Source of the DNA: Deltaproteobacteria bacterium
GTDB lineage: Bacteria; Myxococcota_A; Polyangia; GCA-2747355
Assembly (NCBI GenBank): GCA_020633415.1
Contig: JACKDQ010000002.1
Location: 682,001 to 746,000 of the forward strand
DNA: 64,000 nt
Direction of reading: 5' to 3'
The position numbers and the translations under genes were made by a program. Below the pieces are notes generated by a model. It ran no database searches and had not been told where the DNA came from. It saw only the letters and a list, made by a program, of their open reading frames with translations. Of this stretch, positions 44,671-51,914 are shown one piece after another; position 1 is the stretch's first letter, and each line of letters begins with the position of its first letter.

Positions 44671-45101
44671 TCCTCGGATCGACCGCGGCCGATCACCGTC
44701 ACGATCATTCGCCGACGGTGATGCTGGGTGCGATGCTCCCAAAGATAGATGCCTTGCCACGTTCCCAGCGCGCAGCGGCCATCGGCGACCGGCAATGTCA
44801 GACTATTGGTCGTGAGAATCGACCGCAGGTGTGCCGCCATGTCGTCCGGGCCCTCGCTGCGGTGTGTGAAGTGCGGATCGCCATCTTCGACCAAGTCCGC
44901 AAAGTAGCGCTCGAGATCTGCTCTCACCGACGGGTCGGCGTTTTCGCAGAGGATCAAAGACGCACTGGTGTGCTGCACGAACACCGTACATTGCCCAACA
45001 TCGACCGCTGATTTGCCGACGAGTTCGTCGATCTTGGCGGTCAAATCATAGGTACCGCGACCGCGCGTTTCATGGACGAGCTGCTGCTGAAAGACGATCA
45101 T
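44667..45101 (-). CDS. YjbQ family protein (UPF0047)
   Basis: A 144-residue soluble protein of the YjbQ family. The signature TVFVQHTSASLILCENADPSVRAD, followed by THRSEGPDDMAAHLRS and LGTWQGIYLWEHR, is complete. Some members can complement thiamin phosphate synthase loss and the His pair may bind metal, but the true cellular role is unclear. The ATG at 45101 begins the conserved part; a TTG five codons upstream is an alternative. Confidence 0.93.
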   Translation of the reverse strand: MIVFQQQLVHETRGRGTYDLTAKIDELVGKSAVDVGQCTVFVQHTSASLILCENADPSVRADLERYFADLVEDGDPHFTHRSEGPDDMAAHLRSILTTNSLTLPVADGRCALGTWQGIYLWEHRTQHHRRRMIVTVIGRGRSED

Positions 45102-45121
45102 CGCCCCACCGCGCAAATCCG

Positions 45122-45574
45122 CTACGCGTGCGCGATCAGCTTGCTGAGCACAGCGGATCGCCCGTCGCCCAATTCCGCATCAGCCATCGGATAGATCACG
45201 CCCTCTTCTTTGATGTTGTGCTGCTGGATCAGCATCAGCAAGGTATCGCCTTGATCGATCAGCGCATCCAGATCGCCCTGCCGCAAGTCCATCGCCATCT
45301 GGTCGAGCAATCCGCGCATTTGCTCGTGCTCGGCGCGCATCACCGCAGTCGGCCCAGCGTTGGGCGGCAAGCCAACCGCCTCCTCCACCGCGGGAAACAG
45401 CACCGTTTCCTCGGCTGCAAGATGACGTCGCAAGGCCTGGTCAAAGCGCTCGAAGGCGGCCGTTGCTGCCGCCGCGTCCCCGCCATCGGCAGCCTTTTCA
45501 ACCTCACCCCAAAGGGCATCGCAGCGTTGATGGTCACCCCCGAGATACCCCACGACCGATGTGCTATCTGACAT
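45122..45574 (-). CDS. Hemerythrin-domain protein
   Basis: A 150-residue four-helix protein. The diiron ligands of a hemerythrin-like fold can be placed: His15 (GDHQRC), His51 and Glu55 (RRHLAAEE), His83 (AEHEQM), His119 and Glu123 (QQHNIKEE). These proteins bind O2 or NO at a non-haem diiron centre or, like RIC/YtfE, repair damaged iron-sulfur clusters. The gene has a perfect AGGAGG before the ATG. It diverges from the TetR-DUF2249 fusion, with a palindrome between them, so the regulator most likely controls it. Confidence 0.92.
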   Translation of the reverse strand: MSDSTSVVGYLGGDHQRCDALWGEVEKAADGGDAAAATAAFERFDQALRRHLAAEETVLFPAVEEAVGLPPNAGPTAVMRAEHEQMRGLLDQMAMDLRQGDLDALIDQGDTLLMLIQQHNIKEEGVIYPMADAELGDGRSAVLSKLIAHA

Positions 45575-45607
45575 GTAACCTCCTAACATCACACGTCTTG
45601 ATTTTTT

Positions 45608-45623
45608 GTTATCAGATGATAAC
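45608..45623. promoter_or_regulatory. 16-bp palindromic operator candidate between hemerythrin and TetR-DUF2249 genes
   Basis: GTTATCA-GA-TGATAAC, perfect 7-bp arms with a 2-base centre, in an AT-rich stretch. It lies 34 bases before the hemerythrin ATG and 39 bases before the ATG of the divergent regulator. Its size and symmetry suit a TetR dimer. Binding by this regulator is inference. Confidence 0.6.
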
Positions 45624-45661
45624 CTAATCTTTGCTGTTTGCAAGACGCAAAAAATCACGCG

Positions 45662-46750
45662 ATGAAAAACAACGGTTCACAACGTCAAGAGGAGATCGCC
45701 GCCGCCGCATTGGATCTGCTCGCCGAAGTTCCGCTCGAGTCGCTGACAACCCGCCAGATCGCTCAGCAACTGAGCATCAGTCAGCCTGCGCTGTTTCGCC
45801 ATTTTAGAAGTCGCGACGAATTGTTGGTCGCCGCTGTTGAGCTGGCTAGGCGTCAACTCGCCCAGCTGGCCGAGCAAGCGCTCCGCCGACCCGCCGAACC
45901 CGCGCAACGCCTGTGCGAACTGCTGGCAGCGATCATCGCCAGGGTCGAGCAACATCCCGGCCTACCCCGACTGCTGTTTGCCGACGGCTCAGCGCAGAGT
46001 CCGGAGCTCAAACGCGCTTTGCGCCGCGTGGTTTCGATGCAGCGCAACTTGCTGATCGAGCTGATCAGCGAACTGCAGGAAAGTCATGGCACCGCACTCG
46101 CTCAAGGGCCGGAGCAGTCGGCGACGATTCTGTTGGCGGCGCTGCAGGGCATGGTGCTCCAGTGGCGCTATGGACTACTCGACCGACCGCTGAGCGAATA
46201 CATCCCAACACTGATCACGACCGTCGGACTGACGGCGACGTTGACGCCCCAGCAGGTTGACCAACAACGCGCGACAAGCCCCCCAGACCTCCCAGAGCTG
46301 CCTCACTTGTCGCGCCTCGACGCGCGGCCAATCATTGCCGGCGGAGATGACCCGCTGCATCTGATCCTGCAAACGCTGCAGCGGATGCGCCAACCGGCGG
46401 TGCTCAAGCTCGAAACGCCTTTTGCGCCGAAGCCGTTGATCACCCTGCTGCAGGGCCGCGGTTACCAAACCGCGCTAGAGCAGCTCAGCGGCAACCATTT
46501 CTGCTTGGCGATCGCATCTCCTCACGTAAAGATCGACGACTTGCGCGACCTACCGCCACCCGAACCATTGGTCCAAGTGCTCGAGGCGACGACCGGCTTA
46601 GCCGATCGTGCGGTCTACTTCGCACGGGTCCCGCGTTTCCCACACTTGCTGCTCGAACAGTTGGCGCAACGCGGTTTGCGTCATGCCGTCGAGCTTGAAG
46701 ATGATCAGAGCGCGCTGATCGCGATTTGGCGCGACGAGGCCAAGCGATGA
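45662..46750 (+). CDS. TetR family regulator with two C-terminal DUF2249 domains
   Basis: A 362-residue protein. Residues 8-55 are a TetR helix-turn-helix (EEIAAAALDLLAEVPLESLT, TRQIAQQLSISQPALFRHF); the helical ligand/dimer domain runs to about 200. Then come two TusA-like DUF2249 units: 218-286 (SRLDARPI, AVLKLETPFAPKPLITLLQ, FCLAIA) and 290-356 (KIDDLRDLPPPEPLVQVLEA, HAVELEDDQSALIAIW). DUF2249 proteins are usually separate and found beside hemerythrin and NnrS genes; here they are joined to a repressor. The second unit lacks Cys, so a redox role is unproven. The gene overlaps the next one by ATGA. Confidence 0.85.
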   Translation: MKNNGSQRQEEIAAAALDLLAEVPLESLTTRQIAQQLSISQPALFRHFRSRDELLVAAVELARRQLAQLAEQALRRPAEPAQRLCELLAAIIARVEQHPGLPRLLFADGSAQSPELKRALRRVVSMQRNLLIELISELQESHGTALAQGPEQSATILLAALQGMVLQWRYGLLDRPLSEYIPTLITTVGLTATLTPQQVDQQRATSPPDLPELPHLSRLDARPIIAGGDDPLHLILQTLQRMRQPAVLKLETPFAPKPLITLLQGRGYQTALEQLSGNHFCLAIASPHVKIDDLRDLPPPEPLVQVLEATTGLADRAVYFARVPRFPHLLLEQLAQRGLRHAVELEDDQSALIAIWRDEAKR

Positions 46751-48021
46751 ACGCTGGCCCAGCTACCGGACTGAGTACCGACCAAGCGCCGCCGCTGGCG
46801 ATCCCGCTGTCGTTTTTTTTCGTCGCCCCGGTCGGTCTGTCGATCGCCGGAGTATTTCTGCTGAGCTTCGGAGCGCTTTGCTTTTCGAGCCGCTTCGTGC
46901 CCCAAGCAGCGATCCTCACCCACTTAGCCACCCTCGGTTTCATCGGGCCAGTGATGATCGGCGCGCTGTATCAGATGATCCCGGTGGTCGCCGGCGCACC
47001 GCTGCCCTGGATCCGCTTGGCTCACACCGTCCATCTGGCGTTGCTGCTCGGCCTGATCTCCCTGCTGCTGGCGCTTGCCGGCGCATGGCCGGCCGCCCAC
47101 AGCGTGGCGGCGCTCAGCCTCGGCTCGGCGTTCGTCGGCTTTCTCGCGCCGGCGAGCTGGGCGCTGACCCGACGTGCGACGGCAAAGACCGCTAGCGTAC
47201 GCGGCATGCAACTCGCAATGCTCGCCCTGGCGACCACGATCGCTATCGGCCTGCAGATGGTTTGGGCACGCGGCGGAGGTCGGTTTGTCCTCGGCGACTA
47301 CAACGACTGGTTGATCGCCCACGTCTCGATCGGCTTGTTTGGCTGGGTCGGTGGACTGATCACCGCGATCGCCTGGCAAGTGATCCCGGTCTTCTATCTC
47401 ACCCCTCATTATCCGAAACGCTGGCCAACGATCGGCCTGGCACTGATCGCTGCTGGCATCATCTTGCCGGTGATCGCGGCGACGATCGGCTTTGAGGTGC
47501 GTATCGCTGCGGCACCGACGGTATTGCTGATCGGCGTGATCAAGCCGCTGACCACCATCGCACTACTGCGTAAGCGCCGCCGAAAGCGCGTCGATCGCAG
47601 CTTGTATTTTTGGTATGCCGGGCTAGCCGCGGGTCCGCTAACGGCTGCCACTGCAGCACTCGCCGCATTTTGCGACGACCCGCGCTTTCCGATCCTGATG
47701 GGCTGGCTTGCGCTTTTTGGCTGGGCCGGCGCGATCGTCCACGGCATGCTGACGCGCATCGTCCCGTTTTTGATCTGGTTCCACCGCTATGCCCATCTCG
47801 TCGGCCGTCAACCGGTACCGTCGATGCGCCAACTGCTGCCGCCGCGCTACGTCGGAGTGGGACTATTCAGCCATCTCGCAACGACAGCGCTCGGCGTCGC
47901 GGCGATTCTGACGGGCAACAGCCTGTTGATCGGTCTGGCCGGCGCCGGACTGATCGCCACCGGCCTCGCACTGGCTAGCGAGCTGCTTCGCCCGCTGCTC
48001 CATCGACCAGCGAAAACTTAG
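46747..48021 (+). CDS. NnrS-like multispan membrane protein
   Basis: A 424-residue inner-membrane protein with about twelve helices. It is related in style to NnrS and to the CcoN-like haem-copper family: conserved motifs include LTHLATLGFIGPVMIGALYQM, HVSIGLFGWVGG, and GAIVHGMLTRIVPFLIWFHRY with buried His that could bind haem or copper. NnrS relieves nitric-oxide stress in studied bacteria. It starts at an ATG overlapping the stop of the TetR-DUF2249 gene, so both are made together. Its 3' end overlaps the convergent SGNH-like gene. Confidence 0.8.
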   Translation: MNAGPATGLSTDQAPPLAIPLSFFFVAPVGLSIAGVFLLSFGALCFSSRFVPQAAILTHLATLGFIGPVMIGALYQMIPVVAGAPLPWIRLAHTVHLALLLGLISLLLALAGAWPAAHSVAALSLGSAFVGFLAPASWALTRRATAKTASVRGMQLAMLALATTIAIGLQMVWARGGGRFVLGDYNDWLIAHVSIGLFGWVGGLITAIAWQVIPVFYLTPHYPKRWPTIGLALIAAGIILPVIAATIGFEVRIAAAPTVLLIGVIKPLTTIALLRKRRRKRVDRSLYFWYAGLAAGPLTAATAALAAFCDDPRFPILMGWLALFGWAGAIVHGMLTRIVPFLIWFHRYAHLVGRQPVPSMRQLLPPRYVGVGLFSHLATTALGVAAILTGNSLLIGLAGAGLIATGLALASELLRPLLHRPAKT

Positions 48022-48977
48022 CGGGCTTCGGCAGCGATAGCTGCGAGACAGCGCTGCTGTTCGACGGTCACGCCTGCAATCGCCGAGTTGACCGGTGGAA
48101 CTGCTTGCCAAAGAAAATGGTAGATCGTTGCCGCCGCGAGATACACACCGACAGGGCTCGGATGTGAACCATCGCTAGCGTAGAGCTGGTCGAGCGTCAG
48201 ATTCGCCGCGGTACAAGCGGCCAGCTGCTGCTGTTTGTTGAAATAGACGAACGAAAAGCCGACGCCGACCGGTAGCAGCAACGGCGCTTGAGCACCTGTC
48301 GGTCGCTGGTCGCCAACTTTGCCAACCAGTTCGGCGAAGCGCTTCTCGAGCACGGCAAGCATCATCTCGAAGTCGTCGATCGTGCCCGAGTTCGCGCTCT
48401 GCTCGTACTTCACGCCCTCTTTGTAGAACGCGTGAAGCGGATGTCGCGGCCAAGTCATCAAAAAGACCGGCCGCGCACCGGCCTGGTAGGCGACGTTGGC
48501 TAGCTTGACCCCACCGGCAATGAATTTGTCGACGGTCGCGCGATCAACCGACTCGGTACTCTGCGCCTGCAGGATCGCCACGCCACCCGGGCGCAAGCTG
48601 CTGGAAAAGTCGTCGAAGGTGGTCTTGACCGCCCGAGCCCATTCTCCGAGGTTCGGATCGCTCAGCTGCTGCTCGAAGTCGAGATAGTGGTTGAAACCGG
48701 CGCCGAGCAGAACGCTCGGCGTCACCGTCGCCGCCGGGCGGAGCACGCTCAGCAACGCCGGAAGATCGACAGCGATCTGCGGATAACGGGTATAGCTGTT
48801 GCCGAGCAGCGCAAGCTCACGGATCGCCGGCTTGCCCGCATCGATCGGTGACGCGCTGTCGGCATTGCCCAGGTCAAAGACCCGTCCAGCGTCACCGGCG
48901 GCATCAGGCAGCTGTGATCGACCGGCGCAGGCACAAAAGGCGGCGACCACAATAACTACTGAACATTGACGATGCAT
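48018..48977 (-). CDS. Exported SGNH-hydrolase-like lipoprotein
   Basis: A 319-residue protein with a short signal (ending FCACAGR) and an Asp/Ala-rich linker. The globular part starts ELALLGNSYTRYPQ, which fits block I of SGNH hydrolases with Ser as nucleophile, and near the end DGSHPSPVGVYLAAATIY supplies the Asp and His of block V. The middle contains GFNHYLDF, with the Asn typical of block III-type. It probably acts as an esterase on a glycan or lipid outside the membrane. Convergent with the NnrS-like gene; the stop codons overlap. Confidence 0.78.
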   Translation of the reverse strand: MHRQCSVVIVVAAFCACAGRSQLPDAAGDAGRVFDLGNADSASPIDAGKPAIRELALLGNSYTRYPQIAVDLPALLSVLRPAATVTPSVLLGAGFNHYLDFEQQLSDPNLGEWARAVKTTFDDFSSSLRPGGVAILQAQSTESVDRATVDKFIAGGVKLANVAYQAGARPVFLMTWPRHPLHAFYKEGVKYEQSANSGTIDDFEMMLAVLEKRFAELVGKVGDQRPTGAQAPLLLPVGVGFSFVYFNKQQQLAACTAANLTLDQLYASDGSHPSPVGVYLAAATIYHFLWQAVPPVNSAIAGVTVEQQRCLAAIAAEAR

Positions 48978-49085
48978 CGCCTGCGCTTGTAACACAAGCT
49001 GCCCAGCGCCGAGCAACCAGTTGTTGCAAAACCTAGGGGATGCGAGCTAGCCTAGCGATTCATTGAATAAAAAAGAGGGGTTGTT

Positions 49086-49886
49086 ATGCGCCATCGATCG
49101 ATGACGATACTGATCGCCCTTTCGCTGATCGCGATGGGGGCATGCACGAGCGACGACAAGAGCGGTAGCGACGGCGGAACTGCTAAGGACAGCAAAGTTG
49201 GAGCCGACCTGCTGGTGATTCCCGATGCCGCACCGGGCAGCGATGCAGCGGCCGCGCTGATCGAGGTTTCCGGCACCGTCGAGATCAGTCAGGACGGCCC
49301 AGGCCAAGGCCCACCCGTCGAAGGCGCAACCGTCGAACTGCTGGGCGTTTCACCGGCGAAACAGGTCACCACGGCCGCCGACGGCAAGTACAAGTTCACG
49401 GTACCCAAAGGCGTGGCGCTGTTCATCCACGCCCACAAGGCGGGGCTGATCGGCGATGTCACCGGCATCCTGATCCCCCAAGCGACCACGACAGCAGTGA
49501 CGCACAATCTCGAACTGCTCGAAATGACCATGGTCAACGAGGTCGCCAAGAGCCTGGGAACAACGATCAAGGCGGACAAAGCGATCGCGACGATCTCGCC
49601 AGCTGATCGGAACAATTTCAAGCTGGCCTTCAAGGCGGCGATCAGCGCCAAGTCCGAAGGGTCCTTCGTCTTTGAAAAAGACGCGCCGGTCAAAGGCGAT
49701 CAGACCAAAACCGACGGCGAACCACAGGTGATCTTTTACAACGTCGACACCGGTACGACGACGATCGACGTGACCGTCGTCAACGACCCGCTGTCGTTTT
49801 GCCAACCGGCGCTCGGCAAGAACACCGCCTATCCACTGATCGCCGGCAGCTTTACCGAGATCGAATTCATCTGCGCCACGCCGTAG
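49086..49886 (+). CDS. Lipoprotein with carboxypeptidase-regulatory-like (CNA-B/TTR) domain
   Basis: A 266-residue lipoprotein: signal with lipobox MGAC and the typical Ser/Asp/Gly/Ala-rich linker of this genome. Residues 60-120 look like a small beta-sandwich (EVSGTVEISQDG, GATVELLGV, TTAADGKYKFTVPKG), the CarboxypepD_reg type often used in surface proteins. A C-terminal domain of about 130 residues has no recognisable family; two Cys (FCQP, ICATP) near the end may pair. RBS GAGGGG lies before the ATG. Confidence 0.75.
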   Translation: MRHRSMTILIALSLIAMGACTSDDKSGSDGGTAKDSKVGADLLVIPDAAPGSDAAAALIEVSGTVEISQDGPGQGPPVEGATVELLGVSPAKQVTTAADGKYKFTVPKGVALFIHAHKAGLIGDVTGILIPQATTTAVTHNLELLEMTMVNEVAKSLGTTIKADKAIATISPADRNNFKLAFKAAISAKSEGSFVFEKDAPVKGDQTKTDGEPQVIFYNVDTGTTTIDVTVVNDPLSFCQPALGKNTAYPLIAGSFTEIEFICATP

Positions 49887-50042
49887 CTCAAGCTCAAGCT
49901 CAAGCCCCGGGGGACCGTAACGCTTTCGCGCGTGCGCCCCGGGTCGCTCCACGCTAGGCTTACCCTCCGACCGTTAAAAAAAACCAGCCGCACCAGCGCC
50001 GTGAAGGCTTTGCAGACTTCGTGGTCAGAGGATGAACGAGCG

Positions 50043-50690
50043 ATGACAACCGAACAATCCGCCCCGCAACCGACAGGCGCCCCCGACCGCGTAGCGCGCG
50101 ATTGGGACGGCGCCTACCAAAAGGCCGAAACACCCTGGGACACCGCCATGCCGTCGCCCCATCTGGTCGCGTTCTGCGAAAGCCAACGACTCGCCGGCCG
50201 CGCACTGGAAATCGGCTGCGGCTATGGACACAACGCGATCTGGTTGGCGCGCCAGGGAATCAGCGTCGTCGCCACCGATGTTTCACAAACCGCGCTCGAG
50301 CGCGCCGATCAACTCGCCCGTCAAGCCGGGCTCGGATCGCCGCCAGTGTTCCGCGCTCATGACGTCCTCAGTGGACCGCTGCCGGACGAGGAGCCGTTCG
50401 ACTTCGTCTTCGATCGCGGCGTGTTCCATATCCATCGCAGCGCCGAAGAGCGTCAACGCTTCGCGCAAGTCGTCCACGACAGTCTAAAACCTGATGGGCT
50501 GTGGTTGACGATCGCCGGCAACGCCGACGAACCGTCGCCGGCTGGGATGGGCCCGCCAACGCTCAGCGCCAGCGAACTGATTCAGGCGATCGAACCCCAC
50601 TTTCGCCTGCTCCAACTAAGCACGATCCGCATGCTAATCGCCGGCGGACACACGCCGCGGGCTTGGCGCCTGGTCGCCGCTCGCCGCTGA
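50043..50690 (+). CDS. Class I SAM-dependent methyltransferase (TehB/thiopurine-type)
   Basis: A 215-residue cytoplasmic enzyme. The SAM-binding motif I is LEIGCGYGHNAIWLARQG, followed by motif II VVATDVSQTALERA; the post-motif FDFVFDRGVFHIH is typical of the thiopurine/TehB-like branch, with the Trp-rich N-terminus WDGAYQKAETPWDT also matching. Members methylate small thiols, tellurite or halides; the substrate cannot be read. The ATG at 50043 is taken, with GAACGAGCG upstream. Confidence 0.9.
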   Translation: MTTEQSAPQPTGAPDRVARDWDGAYQKAETPWDTAMPSPHLVAFCESQRLAGRALEIGCGYGHNAIWLARQGISVVATDVSQTALERADQLARQAGLGSPPVFRAHDVLSGPLPDEEPFDFVFDRGVFHIHRSAEERQRFAQVVHDSLKPDGLWLTIAGNADEPSPAGMGPPTLSASELIQAIEPHFRLLQLSTIRMLIAGGHTPRAWRLVAARR

Positions 50691-50738
50691 CACCCAGCGC
50701 TCTTTCTGGCCGCCGCCACAGCATGCTAAAGTCGCCGC

Positions 50739-51914
50739 ATGCCGAAGAAACAACCCCCGCAACAAGCGGCCCCCCCATCCAGCGGACAGCCCGAGATGCA
50801 GCCGGGCATGATGCAGCCGGGCATGATGCAACCGGGCATGATGCAACCGGGCATGATGCAACCGGGCATGATGCAACCGGGCATGATGCAACCGGGCATG
50901 ATGCAACCGGGCATGATGCCTGGCGCCGGCGGCAACCCGATGTTCGCGATGATGCAAATGATGCAGATGATGATGGGTGGCGGCATGAGCGGTGGCGCCG
51001 TCGACCCTTCGGCGGTGCCCTTTTCCGGCAGCCACGCGGTGGTCGATCCCGACGCCGGCCTCGACGCAGAAATCATCCGCCCGGCAACCCTCGACGAGCT
51101 GATCAAGGAGCAGCAAGCTGTGCCGATGGGATCGGTGCTCGACCTGCTCTGCCTCACGCCGGACGGTGAGCACGCCTTAGGGGGAATTCCGCGCGGCTGC
51201 ACGATCGCCTTCGCCGGACCTCCCGGCACGGGCAAGACCCGTACCGCGCTGGCAGGCATTGCGCGCGTCGCCGCCGCCGGACAGCGCGTCGCGCTGGTCG
51301 TCGCCGAGGAAGGCTTTCACGACGATAGTGGTGGTGGTCGAGATGACCTCTGCAGCCGTTTGGTAAAGATCGCGATGGCGGCCACCGGCCTCGACGAAAA
51401 GGCCGTCAAAAAACAGGTGCTGGAAAATATCTACGTGCTCGAAAGCCAATACCACAAGGGCCAAACCTGGGATGACTTCGTCACCAAGTACCGCTACCTG
51501 GTCGAAAAAGAGCAGATCCGTTTCGTGGTGATCGATTCGCTCAACATGCTCGATCCGAGCAAGAATCGCACGGCGGACAACCTCTCGGCGCTCAAGACGT
51601 ATAACCACGAAAAGGGTATCACCTGTATGTGCGTTGGACAGATCCGCGACAGCGGATCTCCCGTCGGGGGCGAAGCGCTCCAACACACCGCCGATGTGGT
51701 CTTCTTACTCGAGCTGATGAGTCTAAGCAGCAAAGAGATCGCCGAGATGTGGGGCGGCAAGTACCGCGACCAGATCGAAGTCATCCGCGCAATCAAGAGC
51801 GTGACGACGCCGATCTTCGCCCATCCGATTCGTGTAACCCGCTCGACAGCGTCGGGAGAACTCGTCGCTCACGACGCACAACCCGAACAATACGCCGTGC
51901 TCACCGTCAAATGA
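50739..51914 (+). CDS. RecA/KaiC-like ATPase with MQPGM-repeat N-terminus
   Basis: A 391-residue protein. Residues 20-59 are eight perfect copies of MQPGM, then a Met/Gly-rich stretch to about 85. The ATPase domain has Walker A GPPGTGKT (160-167) and Walker B RFVVIDSLNML, a KaiC/RadA-like core with VGQIRDSG after it. There is no second KaiC domain and no zinc finger, so it is neither KaiC nor RadA proper. Translation of the next gene, an ATP-dependent DNA ligase, is coupled by an ATGA overlap, which suggests a DNA-related job, perhaps loading or regulating the ligase. Confidence 0.85.
   Translation: MPKKQPPQQAAPPSSGQPEMQPGMMQPGMMQPGMMQPGMMQPGMMQPGMMQPGMMQPGMMPGAGGNPMFAMMQMMQMMMGGGMSGGAVDPSAVPFSGSHAVVDPDAGLDAEIIRPATLDELIKEQQAVPMGSVLDLLCLTPDGEHALGGIPRGCTIAFAGPPGTGKTRTALAGIARVAAAGQRVALVVAEEGFHDDSGGGRDDLCSRLVKIAMAATGLDEKAVKKQVLENIYVLESQYHKGQTWDDFVTKYRYLVEKEQIRFVVIDSLNMLDPSKNRTADNLSALKTYNHEKGITCMCVGQIRDSGSPVGGEALQHTADVVFLLELMSLSSKEIAEMWGGKYRDQIEVIRAIKSVTTPIFAHPIRVTRSTASGELVAHDAQPEQYAVLTVK
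50796..50915 (+). repeat. Eight tandem 15-bp repeats encoding MQPGM
   Basis: Unit ATGCARCCGGGCATG, eight copies in a row without indels; only the third base of the Gln codon varies (CAG in the first two, CAA in the rest). The near-identity implies recent expansion or ongoing homogenisation. All copies keep the frame, so length change would alter only the number of pentapeptides. Confidence 0.95.

Noticed and set aside
49887..49904. Three CTCAAG hexamers after the lipoprotein stop
   Set aside because: Too short to be meaningful.
50501..51169. Frame with many HDATG repeats opposite/alternative to the ATPase
   Set aside because: Shifted reading of the MQPGM repeat array.
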